Source: Chitinophaga vietnamensis
Lineage (GTDB): Bacteria; Bacteroidota; Bacteroidia; Chitinophagales; Chitinophagaceae
DNA: 64,000 nucleotides
Reading direction: 5' to 3'
NCBI RefSeq assembly: GCF_902167635.1
Contig: NZ_CABHMS010000002.1
Coordinates: 186,001-250,000, forward strand
Position numbers and translations under genes: made by a program. Of the stretch, positions 1 through 8,834 are shown piece by piece; position 1 is the stretch's first letter, and the number at the start of each line of letters is the position of its first letter. Below the pieces are notes generated by a model. It did no database searches. It was not told where the DNA came from and saw only the letters and a program-made list of their open reading frames with translations.

Positions 1-1
1 T

Positions 2-2932
2 ATGTGGTTTGGCACAAAAGATGGCCTGACCCGCTTTGATGGCTATCACTTCAAGGTGTTCAGTTTGAACGACAACCCCGTGATCCCCAATGTAAACTAT
101 GTGAATGTGACAACGGTGGACAATGAGGGTACGCTATGGGTCGGATCTACGCAGGGCATCTATCGTTTTGATAAAACAGCGGCGCTGTTCCATCCTTTTC
201 TGGATTCCCTGCATGGCATTGCGGCCCTGCATTTCAGCCGCAATGGTGATCTGTGGCTCACTGCCCGTGGTACCGTTTACCGTTATGATTTTCACACCGG
301 GCGCCTCACGCGTTTTCCTCCTGAAGAATATTTTTGGGTGACAGCCATCTGCGAATGGAAGGGCTTTATCTGGTGCGGCACGCCTGATGGTCAGCTCAAA
401 AAGATGGACCCTGCTACCGGCGCGTTTACTTCTTATGATATGTTTGCGCAGTCAGCAGTGGCAAAAGGAGAGCGGTCGATCGAAACCATCCTGCCGGATG
501 ATAGCGGCGGAATCTTTGTGGGCTACGTGGCCGGGCTGAAGCAATTCAATACCGTATCTGGCGCTCGTAAAGACCTGCTCCGCTACGATACCGGGAACTT
601 CACCATCTTTACCCGGTCTATTCTCAAGGCCAACGATACGGAGTTCTGGTTCGGTACAGAAAGAGGATTGTTCATATATAATACGGTGACAAAAAAATTC
701 AGGCACCTGGAAACGGAACGTTTCAATCCTTATTCCATTCCTGATAACGCGGTGTATGCGGTATACAAGGATAGTGAAGGAGGCATATGGGCAGGCACCT
801 ATTTCGGAGGAGTTTGTTACTATAACGGGCACGCCTATCCTGTTTTTGAAAAATATTTTCCGGGCGAAACACGGAATGCCATCAGTGGCAATGTAGTACG
901 TGAAATTTGTGAAGACCACGAAGGCAATATCTGGATGGGGACGGAAGATGCCGGCCTGAATAAACTGAACCCTCTGACCGGCGAGATACAGCAGTTCAGG
1001 CCCAGCGGCCTGCCCGGCAGTATTGCTTATCCCAATATTCACGGCTTGCTGGCGATAGGTGATGAACTGTGGATCGGCACCTTTTTTCATGGTATAGATA
1101 TCATGGATATCCATACCGGTAAGGTGAAGCGGCATATCTCCACGGGGGAGGTACAGTTCACCCTCTGCATGATGCAAACGAAAAATGGAGATGTGTACCT
1201 GGGCGCTCAATCTTCCTTATACAAATATGACCGCAGCAGCGGCGGTTTCACCCGGCCTGCGGCCGTGCCGGCAAGCACGCCGGTACTATGCCTCACGGAA
1301 GATCATGCCGGAACAATATGGGCGGGCACCGTAAACGGGGTGTATTATTTCAATCCGCTTTCCGGCGCCAGCGGGCATTTTATGAACATCGCCGGTAATG
1401 AAAATTCACTGAGCAACAACAAGGTGAACGCCGTCCTCGAAGATACGGAACACCGCCTCTGGTTTGCCACGGAAGGCGGCGGCCTGTGCAGGCTCGATGA
1501 AAGCAGGAAGAGATTTGACCGCTACGCCACCAACAACGGACTGCCCGGCAATTTCGTTTTCAAAATAGTAGAAGATAACTTGCGAACACTTTGGGTCACT
1601 ACCTCAAAAGGCCTGGTGCGCATGGATCTCACCGGGAAGATAACAAACGTTTATACACACGCCGATGGCCTGCTCACCGATCAGTTTAATTACAATTCAG
1701 GATTCAAAGACCGCAGCGGTAAATTATATTTCGGCTGTATAAAAGGTATGATCGCATTCCGGCCAGACAGCATCACGCGCGTTAATGACAACAAGTTCCA
1801 GATCTATATCACCAGTTTTGAAGCCAACAATAAAGAACTGAAAGCCGGAGCCGGCGAGCTGTTACAGCGTTCCATCCTGCTCGCCGGTAAAGTTGAGCTG
1901 CCGTATAACCAGTCATCTTGCAGTATTGAGTTTGCCGTGCCCAATTATACATCTCCCGCAGCGGTAAAGTATTCCTATAAATTGGAAGGCGTAGACAGAG
2001 ACTGGGTTGAACTGAAGCAAAACAGGCGTATCTATTTTGCAGGCCTGAGCCCTGGTACTTACACGCTGCATATCCGGGCTACCGCGCCATTCTTCATCGG
2101 GCGCGCCGAGAAGCAATTGATCATCAAAATACGGCCGCCATGGTGGTTTTCAGGATGGGCATACCTGTTGTATGCGGTCATACTAACGGTCTTGATCATT
2201 TATATCATCAGAACACTTCGCGCAAAACAACGGGTGAAAAAAGAAAAAGAAATATATTCAGAGAAGATCAACTTTTTTACACAAGTTGCCCATGAAATAA
2301 AAACGCCGCTCACCCTGATCAAAGGGCCGGTAGATAATTTAAAGGAGTGGACAACAGATATCCCCGAGATACTTGTGGATGTGAAGATGATGGAAAGAAA
2401 TACAGACAGGCTGATCAACCTGGTCAACCAGTTGATGGATTTTAACAAGATCGAAGCCAATGGATTCAGCCTGAACTTCCATCCCGTGAATGTTAGCGAG
2501 CTCCTTGCAGAAACCTTCAGGAATTTTGAAGAACTGGCCAGGGCGAAATCGCTGCACTATTCGCTGCAGATGCCGGCTACGGACGTTTATATTGCGGCAG
2601 ACCAGGAAGCGTTGCGCAAGATCTTCGACAACCTTTTCAGCAATGCAGTGAAGTATGCAGCCAGCAAGGTACTTTGTGAGATGACGGAACCGGATCCGTC
2701 AGGCGGAATGCTGATCATCACGATCAGCAACGATGGCAAGGTGGTGCCTGCGGAGATGCGCGAAAAAATATTTGAACCCTTTTTCCGGCTCCGTGAAACC
2801 AGCAAGCAAAGGGGAGCCGGCATCGGGTTGGCGCTTGCCCGCTCGCTCGTGAACCTGCATAAAGGCTCGCTTTATATGAAACAGGAGGAGAGCAGTAAAA
2901 ATATTTTTATCTTAAAATTACCTTTTAAGTAG
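2..2932 (+). CDS. Sensor histidine kinase with periplasmic beta-propeller (HTCS-type, no receiver domain); 5' end outside window
   Basis: The reading frame is already open at the left edge inside a beta-propeller, so the ATG at position 2 is probably internal and the true start lies upstream. Repeated Reg_prop blades (for example LWVGSTQGIYRF, IWMGTEDAGLNKL) fill about residues 1-600. A Y_Y_Y domain follows at about 640-705, one membrane segment at about 714-740, a HisKA helix with phospho-acceptor His764 in AHEIKTPL, and an HATPase domain with N box (DNLFSNAVKYA) and GAGIGLAL near the C-terminus. This is the sensor half of the hybrid two-component systems that Bacteroidota use to detect glycans in the periplasm. 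Unusually, the protein ends after the ATPase domain; the receiver and AraC domains are on the next gene 7 bp downstream. It probably senses an oligosaccharide and controls neighbouring glycosidase genes (inference). Confidence 0.9.
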   Translation: MWFGTKDGLTRFDGYHFKVFSLNDNPVIPNVNYVNVTTVDNEGTLWVGSTQGIYRFDKTAALFHPFLDSLHGIAALHFSRNGDLWLTARGTVYRYDFHTGRLTRFPPEEYFWVTAICEWKGFIWCGTPDGQLKKMDPATGAFTSYDMFAQSAVAKGERSIETILPDDSGGIFVGYVAGLKQFNTVSGARKDLLRYDTGNFTIFTRSILKANDTEFWFGTERGLFIYNTVTKKFRHLETERFNPYSIPDNAVYAVYKDSEGGIWAGTYFGGVCYYNGHAYPVFEKYFPGETRNAISGNVVREICEDHEGNIWMGTEDAGLNKLNPLTGEIQQFRPSGLPGSIAYPNIHGLLAIGDELWIGTFFHGIDIMDIHTGKVKRHISTGEVQFTLCMMQTKNGDVYLGAQSSLYKYDRSSGGFTRPAAVPASTPVLCLTEDHAGTIWAGTVNGVYYFNPLSGASGHFMNIAGNENSLSNNKVNAVLEDTEHRLWFATEGGGLCRLDESRKRFDRYATNNGLPGNFVFKIVEDNLRTLWVTTSKGLVRMDLTGKITNVYTHADGLLTDQFNYNSGFKDRSGKLYFGCIKGMIAFRPDSITRVNDNKFQIYITSFEANNKELKAGAGELLQRSILLAGKVELPYNQSSCSIEFAVPNYTSPAAVKYSYKLEGVDRDWVELKQNRRIYFAGLSPGTYTLHIRATAPFFIGRAEKQLIIKIRPPWWFSGWAYLLYAVILTVLIIYIIRTLRAKQRVKKEKEIYSEKINFFTQVAHEIKTPLTLIKGPVDNLKEWTTDIPEILVDVKMMERNTDRLINLVNQLMDFNKIEANGFSLNFHPVNVSELLAETFRNFEELARAKSLHYSLQMPATDVYIAADQEALRKIFDNLFSNAVKYAASKVLCEMTEPDPSGGMLIITISNDGKVVPAEMREKIFEPFFRLRETSKQRGAGIGLALARSLVNLHKGSLYMKQEESSKNIFILKLPFK

Positions 2933-2939
2933 AACCACC

Positions 2940-3704
2940 ATGCTACCTGCGCTTTTATTAGTTGATGATGAAGAAGAGATACTGGACTTCCTGGAACGTG
3001 CGCTGGAGCCGCAGTACACCGTTTTCAGGGCCGACAATGTACCGGATGCCTTGCAGATACTCGAAAAGGAAGCCATTCACCTGGTGATCAGTGATGTGAT
3101 CATGCCGGTAACGGATGGCCTCGAGTTTTGCAGGATCATCAAATCTACATTGGCGTTTTCGCACATCCCTGTAATTTTGCTGACCGCCAGGAATACCCTG
3201 CAATCCAAGATAGAAGGCCTTGAGCTGGGTGCGGATGCCTATATCGAAAAGCCTTTCTCGAAGCAACACCTGTTAGCGCAAATAACAAGCCTGCTCCATA
3301 ACAGGATGCGGATGCAGGAATACTTCTCGGGCGCTTCCCCTATGCCTATCAAGCATCTCGGCTATTCCAGGCTGGATGAGCAATTCCTGGAATCGTTGAA
3401 TGAGCTGATCTTTCAATATATGGAGAAAGAAGAGCTGAATGTTGATCTGCTCGCGAAATCCATGAACATGAGCCGTCCTACCTTGTACCGGAAAATAAAG
3501 ATGGTGAGCGGAATGGCCCCCAGTGAATTTATCAATATCACCCGCCTGAAAAAGGCCGCCGAGCTGCTGGTGCTCGGACAATATAAAATATACGAAGTAG
3601 CACTGATGACCGGCTTCGGCTCGCAAAGCAATTTTACCCGCAGCTTCAGCCGGCATTTCAATATCACGCCCACCGCATACCTGGCGGCAAAGCGAAATGC
3701 GTAG
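2940..3704 (+). CDS. Response regulator, receiver plus AraC-type DNA-binding domain
   Basis: 254 residues. An N-terminal receiver domain has the acidic pocket VDDEEE and the phosphorylation site Asp52 in VISDVIMP; Lys in IEKPFS closes the domain. The C-terminal 110 residues are an AraC/XylS double helix-turn-helix (LLAKSMNMSRPTLYRKIKMV, then the second motif VALMTGFGSQSNFTRSFSRH). It starts 7 bp after the kinase gene, so the two are co-transcribed and should form a cognate pair. The combination is what is normally fused to the C-terminus of HTCS kinases; here it is a free protein. Likely targets are the GH5-like gene 215 bp downstream and possibly the alginate-lyase gene (inference from position only). 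Confidence 0.92.
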   Translation: MLPALLLVDDEEEILDFLERALEPQYTVFRADNVPDALQILEKEAIHLVISDVIMPVTDGLEFCRIIKSTLAFSHIPVILLTARNTLQSKIEGLELGADAYIEKPFSKQHLLAQITSLLHNRMRMQEYFSGASPMPIKHLGYSRLDEQFLESLNELIFQYMEKEELNVDLLAKSMNMSRPTLYRKIKMVSGMAPSEFINITRLKKAAELLVLGQYKIYEVALMTGFGSQSNFTRSFSRHFNITPTAYLAAKRNA

Positions 3705-3919
3705 TTTGATCAGCTATGTATAGAAAATGATCAACAGTGAATAATCCTGCTTACAGCCTTGCATTAATTTAGCCCAACCCCGGCACTGTGGCCGTACATA
3801 TCATGGAGATAGCGATTATACCTAAGTTTTTAATAGTAAAGACGACAATAATGGATAAATCAACCTGGCCGCTCCCGGCCGGGTTTTCAAAAAGATCATT
3901 ACAAAAATTCACCACGCAA

Positions 3920-4987
3920 ATGAAATATAAAACACTGTTCTTGATCATCAGCGCTTTTTGTTCGCTGTCAACATCGTTCGCACAATCAGGCCTTTGGACC
4001 AAAGAAAAGGCCAACAAATGGTATACAACACAGCCCTGGCTTACAGGTGCAGACTACATTCCCAACAATGCCATCAATCAGCTGGAAATGTGGCAGGCAA
4101 ACACTTTCAGCCCGCAACAGATCGATAAGGAATTTGCCCTTGCAGAAGACATCGGGTTTAACACTATGCGGGTATTTTTGCACAGCCTCGCCTGGAAACA
4201 GGACCCTGCCGGGTTTAAGCAACGTATCGATAAATTCCTGTCCATTGCGCAGCAACATCATATCCGGCCGCTCTTCGTTTTCTTTGATGATTGCTGGAGA
4301 AAAGTTCCCCAGGCCGGCCGGCAGCCCGATCCGCAACCAGGTGTACACAATTCAGGCTGGGTGCAGGATCCCGGCGATCCTGCTTCTATGAACGAAGCGA
4401 ATTTTCCCGAACTGGAGAAATATGTGAAAGATATACTGAGCAGCTTTGCGCACGACAAAAGAATACTGGCCTGGGACTTATATAATGAGCCGGGTAATGA
4501 AGGGAAAGGCATCAAAACCCTTCCGTTGCTGAAAGCTGTTTTCTCCTGGGCAAGGGTGGTAAACCCCGACCAGCCTATCACGGCCGGTTTATGGAACTGG
4601 TCCTCCGGTTTCAAAGAGCTGAATGAATTTCAGATCGACCATTCAGATATCATCACCTATCATTGCTATTCGCCGGCAGATGAACATCTGAAAATGATAT
4701 TGTTTTTGCAGGCATTGGGCAGGCCGCTCATCTGCACGGAATATATGGCACGTACAAGAGACAGCCGTTTTGCCACCACTATGCCGATACTGAAAAAAGA
4801 AAAGGTGGGCGCTATCAACTGGGGATTTGTAGAAGGGAAAACCAATACGATCTATCAATGGGGCAAGCCTATTCCGGATGGCAGCCAGCCGGATGAATGG
4901 TTCCATGATATTTTCCGGAAAGATTTTACGCCCTACCGGAAAGATGAAACAGATCTGATCAGGAAACTGAATAAAACAAACCCTTAA
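3920..4987 (+). CDS. Secreted GH5-like (cellulase superfamily) glycoside hydrolase
   Basis: 355 residues from the ATG at 3920. This start is preferred over an upstream in-frame ATG at 3788 because it gives a clean signal peptide (MKYKTLFLIISAFCSLS, cleavage after SFAQ). The fold signature is that of clan GH-A: the acid/base Glu190 in WDLYNEPGN at the end of strand 4 and a nucleophile candidate Glu274 in ICTEYMART at the end of strand 7. The conserved HCYSP segment and the final NWGFVEGKT tryptophan also fit. Exact subfamily and substrate cannot be read from sequence; a beta-mannan, glucan or xylan is possible. It follows the split HTCS pair on the same strand and faces the alginate-lyase-like gene across a bidirectional-looking hairpin, so these may form a small polysaccharide-use locus. 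Confidence 0.8.
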   Translation: MKYKTLFLIISAFCSLSTSFAQSGLWTKEKANKWYTTQPWLTGADYIPNNAINQLEMWQANTFSPQQIDKEFALAEDIGFNTMRVFLHSLAWKQDPAGFKQRIDKFLSIAQQHHIRPLFVFFDDCWRKVPQAGRQPDPQPGVHNSGWVQDPGDPASMNEANFPELEKYVKDILSSFAHDKRILAWDLYNEPGNEGKGIKTLPLLKAVFSWARVVNPDQPITAGLWNWSSGFKELNEFQIDHSDIITYHCYSPADEHLKMILFLQALGRPLICTEYMARTRDSRFATTMPILKKEKVGAINWGFVEGKTNTIYQWGKPIPDGSQPDEWFHDIFRKDFTPYRKDETDLIRKLNKTNP

Positions 4988-5011
4988 GCTGTACTTTGTT
5001 CGCTGTAAAAA

Positions 5012-5040
5012 GGGTGTGTCAATATGATATTGACACACCC
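5012..5040. terminator. Perfect hairpin between convergent genes, terminator
   Basis: A 14-bp perfect inverted repeat (GGGTGTGTCAATAT, one base, then its complement) sits 25 bp after the GH5-like stop and 24 bp after the stop of the convergent alginate-lyase-like gene. On the minus strand the stem is followed directly by TTTTT, so it reads as a classical intrinsic terminator for the leftward gene. On the plus strand there is no long T run, so rightward termination is less certain. Confidence 0.7.
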
Positions 5041-5064
5041 TGCTTGTTTCCGGAAAAAAATTAT

Positions 5065-6231
5065 TTACTGCAAGCTGCTCACACCATAGTGTGTATAAGT
5101 AGTGAAGCCCAGGAACGTATTGTCGTTCGGCACGCCCAATGGCGCCTGCAAGCCTCTCAGATAAGCCAGGTTGCTGGTTTGATAATGATTGTATGCTACT
5201 TCCACGCCGGGGAATACCGGGCTGGAAGTGGAACAATAATTACAGGTAGTGCTTTGGCCATAGGCGGCGCGCATGTAATCATAACCGGCGCTGAGGCGGT
5301 TGCTGCTGGCCGACCACAGCGAATTGTCGCCCTGTATACTGGCCAGTTGCGCGGCATAGGCAAAAGCAGTCAGGGAATATTGAAAGTGCACACAATCCTG
5401 GCGGTTACAGTATTCCGGAATATCGCCATTGGATTGTATGATGATGGGCAGATAAGTGGTGATCAGATCATACCCGTTCTGATACACGCTGGTGCTGTTC
5501 AGAAAAATACCGATGGCCATTTTCGCATAGCCCTGTGAGGCATTCCAGTTGTTATTGTACACCGGCATGTTGTTGATGTAATTGTTCTTTACATTATTGA
5601 GATAATTGGAGAACTGCGTAATATCTGCAGCGGCCCATCCTGAGCCATGACCATTCACCTGGTAGTAGCGCATGATCTCTGCGGCCGCTACAAAGCTGGG
5701 CGTGGTCCAGGAGGCTTCCAGGCCTGGTTGATTGGGATTGGTGGAGGCATCCAGCAGGGCATAGTTCTGGAACGTGTAAGACCAGCCGTTCAATATCTGG
5801 ATGCATTTGTCGGCCCAGCTCTGGGTGCCGGTTTTAGCCCATCGTAACGCTAACGCATATGCGAGTTCTGCATCTTTCCTGATCTGTGATTTCGACGGAG
5901 AGGTAGCGCCGTTTGATCCTACTACTACGGTAGCATAGAAGGAGGTAGGTACGGGGTGACTGTCTACATAATCGATCACTTTTTGATAAGATGCGCTGCG
6001 GGCCGGATCGCCGCCGTTTACCTGGCCGCCTGCATAGTCAAGGCTGGCTTGCGTGTTCAACACGCCGGGATGTACGAAGGACGTGATCTGCGCTGTGGCG
6101 GCAGTGTTGTTAGCCGCTTTGTTGCCGTTGTTTAAACTGTCTGTCAGTTGTTGTTTTCCGCAGGCAAATAGTAAAGCAGTGGCAGAGAGGATGCTCACCG
6201 TGAGGTAATAAAAAAGGGTGTTCTTTTGCAT
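5065..6231 (-). CDS. Alginate-lyase-family (PL5-like fold) lipoprotein
   Basis: 388 residues from ATG at 6231. A longer frame reaches 6426 but its first 65 codons contain a palindromic operator and no signal peptide, so the shorter start is chosen. The N-terminus is a lipoprotein signal (SATALLFACG, lipidated Cys). The body is all-alpha with an alginate_lyase-family pattern: SQIRKDAELAYALALRWAKT, a Trp-rich ASWTTPSFVAAAEIM helix, and YNNNWNASQGYAKMAIGIF, which corresponds to the catalytic Asn/Trp helix, with a later C-terminal YNHY segment. Such enzymes eliminate uronate-containing polysaccharides in the periplasm or on the cell surface. Substrate could be alginate or another polyuronate. Monocistronic, with its own upstream LacI-type operator. 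Confidence 0.7.
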   Translation of the reverse strand: MQKNTLFYYLTVSILSATALLFACGKQQLTDSLNNGNKAANNTAATAQITSFVHPGVLNTQASLDYAGGQVNGGDPARSASYQKVIDYVDSHPVPTSFYATVVVGSNGATSPSKSQIRKDAELAYALALRWAKTGTQSWADKCIQILNGWSYTFQNYALLDASTNPNQPGLEASWTTPSFVAAAEIMRYYQVNGHGSGWAAADITQFSNYLNNVKNNYINNMPVYNNNWNASQGYAKMAIGIFLNSTSVYQNGYDLITTYLPIIIQSNGDIPEYCNRQDCVHFQYSLTAFAYAAQLASIQGDNSLWSASSNRLSAGYDYMRAAYGQSTTCNYCSTSSPVFPGVEVAYNHYQTSNLAYLRGLQAPLGVPNDNTFLGFTTYTHYGVSSLQ

Positions 6232-6291
6232 ATCTGAATTTTGTGATAATAAATGAAGACGGCCGGAGTACGAGGGTTTTCGGCTGTTTAG

Positions 6292-6305
6292 TGCAAACGT
6301 TTGCA
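6292..6305. promoter_or_regulatory. Perfect LacI/GalR-family operator palindrome
   Basis: TGCAAACGTTTGCA is a perfect 14-bp palindrome with the central CG that LacI/GalR-family repressors bind. It lies 60 bp upstream of the start of the alginate-lyase-like gene, where a repressor would block transcription. A weaker look-alike with the same AACGTTTT core is at about 6377-6390. No LacI-type gene is present in the window, so the regulator would act from elsewhere. Confidence 0.6.
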
Positions 6306-6421
6306 TGAAGATAGGAAAAGTGCGCATACGAATCGTTAAACGATCAAAATATAGAAATCTTCTAATAAGTGTAGAAAGAACGTTTTCCGCTGGTGTAAAT
6401 AAGCCATCGCCGGATAGAAAA

Positions 6422-6440
6422 AACAACTACATTAGTTGTT
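6422..6440. promoter_or_regulatory. Small hairpin upstream of YD-repeat gene
   Basis: AACAACTA and TAGTTGTT form an 8-bp perfect stem around a CAT loop, ending 18 bp before the ATG at 6459. It could be a 5'-leader hairpin or a dimeric-protein site; there is no T run, so it is not a convincing terminator. Function unknown. Confidence 0.3.
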
Positions 6441-6458
6441 ATCATTAACCCCCTTTAT

Positions 6459-7280
6459 ATGCCAAAGTATATCTCTATCCTCTTGCTCATCTATGGCTAC
6501 ACCTGTTGCCATCCCGCGGAAAGCAAGGCCCAGGCTTATTCCGGCGATATCGGTAAAAATAACTGGAAAACAAATGAACTAAAAGGACGTGTGAAAACAT
6601 TGGAAATTTCCACACAGTACCTGTTTGCCGGCAAATCGGAGATCAGTAAACAGGTGCTCACCTTTGATCCCGCTGGTAATGTGGTGGAACTGACGAGCAA
6701 CGAAAAGGATGTGCCACGCCAGACTTTCAGCTACAATACCAAAGGGCATATGATCGCTCTCTCTTACATCCGGAAAGACACGCTGGTAGAGGGAAAATGC
6801 AAGATCAGATACGACCGCCATGGTAATATAGTTGAACGCATCTCCCTCACAGATACGCCACAGGTCACGCGGTATAATAATATCTATGACCACAACGGCC
6901 ACCTGAGACAGGTAGATTTCATGCCGCCATTTGATACATCCTCGCTTGAAAAAATGATCAGCATGACGCTGCAATTCGATCCGCAGGGCCGCTTATCGGA
7001 AGAAACGATCTGCCTTGCGGGCGCTGTTTTTACGACTACCACCTATTACTGGGATAATCATAACCGGGAAACCGCCCATGTGAAGCTGTCATTCCACGAT
7101 ACTACAAGAGTAGAAAATGAATACGATGCCCACGGCAATAAAATCACCGAGCGGCAAGGCGTTTATAGCGTTATCATCAATAAATATGTTTACGATGCCC
7201 ATGGTAACTGGATCAGGAAGGAAACATATCTGAATGATAAGCCCAACAGCGTGATAGAGCGGAAGCTCACTTATTTCTGA
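6459..7280 (+). CDS. Secreted YD-repeat-like (mini-RHS) protein of unknown function
   Basis: 273 residues with a probable signal peptide (MPKYISILLLIYGYTCC, likely cleavage after SKAQA). The mature part consists of tandem beta-strand units of the YD/RHS type: FSYNTKGHMIALSY, IRYDRHGNIVERIS, IYDHNGHLRQVDF, EYDAHGNKITERQG, VYDAHGNWIRKET. Such units build a beta-sheet shell in large Rhs proteins, but this one is far shorter and has no toxin tip or Rhs core. It is likely a stand-alone periplasmic or surface protein. Divergent from the alginate-lyase-like gene across 227 bp, and convergent with the metalloprotein gene 13 bp away. Confidence 0.7.
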   Translation: MPKYISILLLIYGYTCCHPAESKAQAYSGDIGKNNWKTNELKGRVKTLEISTQYLFAGKSEISKQVLTFDPAGNVVELTSNEKDVPRQTFSYNTKGHMIALSYIRKDTLVEGKCKIRYDRHGNIVERISLTDTPQVTRYNNIYDHNGHLRQVDFMPPFDTSSLEKMISMTLQFDPQGRLSEETICLAGAVFTTTTYYWDNHNRETAHVKLSFHDTTRVENEYDAHGNKITERQGVYSVIINKYVYDAHGNWIRKETYLNDKPNSVIERKLTYF

Positions 7281-7293
7281 ATAAAGCCTCCGG

Positions 7294-8583
7294 TTATTTC
7301 CCCGTCAACTTATAATTCCCTTGTTCATCTTTCACCAATGTATAGCCATCATTCAGTTCCAGTGTCCAGCCATCACCGCTTGCTTTTTTGTTGGTAATAT
7401 CAGTGGGAGCGGAGAGGGTGATCATATTCCAGGAAGGATTCATCAGGGCGCCTTTGGTAACCGTGAGGATGCCCCATAGATCGGTTACGCGCATCGTTGG
7501 ATAAACCGTACCTTTATCTTCCAGTGGAACAATGATGCTCGGATTAAAGGAGATATTCATTTTCTTCAGCGCTATGGCGGTATGTGGCGATTCCACAAAT
7601 GTTTTTTTGTATGCCGCCACCAGTTTCTGCGTAGCTATTTCCCGGTCTGTTTCTTCCGCGAGTATCTGTGATCCGTTGTAACTGCCGGAAAGCTTGTCTG
7701 TAGCGGTTTTCAGGTCGGCGGGAACCGTTACGTTGAATGCTTTCAGGAAATAAGCGGTGAGGTCGGTATGATTGTCAATGTGATGATTCCAGTAGGGCTG
7801 CTGTTTGCTCAACAGGTATCCATATGCAGGAATGGTTTGATAGGCAAAGGAGCGCACAAAAGTAGGATAGCTCACATAATGTTCGATGCTGCTGGTAAAG
7901 TGAGCGATGTTTTGTTGTTCGTTGCGGCCGCAGGTCATGGCGCCGGTAAATTCCGCGAGGCCTTCATTCAGTTCCAGCTGGTTTTCGGTGGTGTCGGCGC
8001 CGGGATAAAGCTGGCGGCGGTATTCCCGGAAGAGCAAGGCACTGGTAACATGCTGCTGCACTTCCGCTGCTGATGCGGCTTGTATGGCTTTCTTGAGAGC
8101 TTCCAGCTCCAACCTTAAATAAAGACGGCCCTCTTTTTTGTTCATATGCGGATTGTCGGGATCGGGCTGAATGAAGCCCAGCGCAGGTTGCGCGCGGTGA
8201 AACATTTCATGCGACATCAGGTTCAGGCGCTCATATTTATCTTCCGGTAAAGGCAGCAATATCATGGCCCATCGTTTGCCGCTCCAGTTCACCGAGGTAT
8301 TGGCGATATTGACATTGTTAGGCAGCTGGCCGGCAAACACGCCATCAGGGCGCTTCTTTAATATCCCTGCGCTATCTGCTTCATTGGCCACCACGGCTCT
8401 TGTTTGCGGATCTACTAATAAAATAGCAGTGTAAAGGTCTTTGTTCCAAAGCTGGCGGTGCTGCCTGGTAACAGTGCGGATCTCGTTGAAAGTGGAAGGA
8501 TAATTAACAGGTGTTGTTGGCTTGTCCTGCGCCATTGCTGCGATGGACAGCGGTAAGAGGAAGAGGGAATATATTTTTTTCAT
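7294..8583 (-). CDS. Secreted gluzincin-like putative metallopeptidase
   Basis: 429 residues from ATG 8583, where a signal peptide begins (MKKIYSLFLLPLSIAAMAQ). The longer upstream frame is rejected because it runs through a GC-rich palindromic repeat. The key motif is MSHEMFHRAQ, a HExxH zinc site (His125, Glu126, His129). About 75 residues later comes LNEGLAEFTGAM, whose Glu207 is placed as the third zinc ligand of gluzincin peptidases. The C-terminal region is a beta-rich domain. I do not recognise a named peptidase family. The spacing between the two motifs is longer than in M1 or M4 enzymes, so catalytic activity is an inference. Probably monocistronic and periplasmic. Confidence 0.6.
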   Translation of the reverse strand: MKKIYSLFLLPLSIAAMAQDKPTTPVNYPSTFNEIRTVTRQHRQLWNKDLYTAILLVDPQTRAVVANEADSAGILKKRPDGVFAGQLPNNVNIANTSVNWSGKRWAMILLPLPEDKYERLNLMSHEMFHRAQPALGFIQPDPDNPHMNKKEGRLYLRLELEALKKAIQAASAAEVQQHVTSALLFREYRRQLYPGADTTENQLELNEGLAEFTGAMTCGRNEQQNIAHFTSSIEHYVSYPTFVRSFAYQTIPAYGYLLSKQQPYWNHHIDNHTDLTAYFLKAFNVTVPADLKTATDKLSGSYNGSQILAEETDREIATQKLVAAYKKTFVESPHTAIALKKMNISFNPSIIVPLEDKGTVYPTMRVTDLWGILTVTKGALMNPSWNMITLSAPTDITNKKASGDGWTLELNDGYTLVKDEQGNYKLTGK

Positions 8584-8660
8584 AGTGTGTAAATAAACAA
8601 TGTTGTTGTATAAATCTATCGCTCCTACGGAGCTGGATGTAGACGGATCGCCTTTTGATC

Positions 8661-8834
8661 CCCGGGTTTCACCCGGGTCTACCGGGCTTTCGCCCCTACG
8701 GGGCTTGATCAATACGGTTGTTACCACCCCGTAGGGGTGATACATTGTTGGTCATACGTTCATCCAATGCAAACGCTCCGCTGCTATACGCCCCGTAGGG
8801 GCGAAAGCCCGGTAGGCCCGGGCGTCAGCCCGGG
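8661..8834. repeat. GC-rich imperfect inverted repeat (REP/BIME-like)
   Basis: Left arm about 8661-8704 and right arm about 8790-8834 are imperfect reverse complements of about 44 bp. Both carry the string GCCCCGTAGGGGCGAAAGCC and then CGGGTAG/CCCGGG units. Between them lies a third small palindrome (CACCCCGTAGGGGTG, 8725-8739), and just outside a fourth (GCTCCTACGGAGC near 8630). Nothing here codes for protein. This is the main content of the 343-bp gap between the metalloprotein gene and the AraC-type gene. It resembles repetitive extragenic palindromes that occur in many copies per genome. Confidence 0.75.

Noticed and set aside
3706-3734. TTGATCA / TGATCAA inverted repeat after the AraC-type regulator
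   Set aside because: Only 7-bp arms with a 15-bp spacer and no T run; not distinguishable from chance.
6232-6426. N-terminal extension of the alginate-lyase-like protein to an ATG at 6426
   Set aside because: The extension would place the lipoprotein signal at residue 66 and run through a perfect LacI-type operator; the ATG at 6231 is better.
8584-8745. N-terminal extension of the metalloprotein to 8745
   Set aside because: It is encoded by the GC-rich palindromic repeat; the signal peptide starts at 8583.
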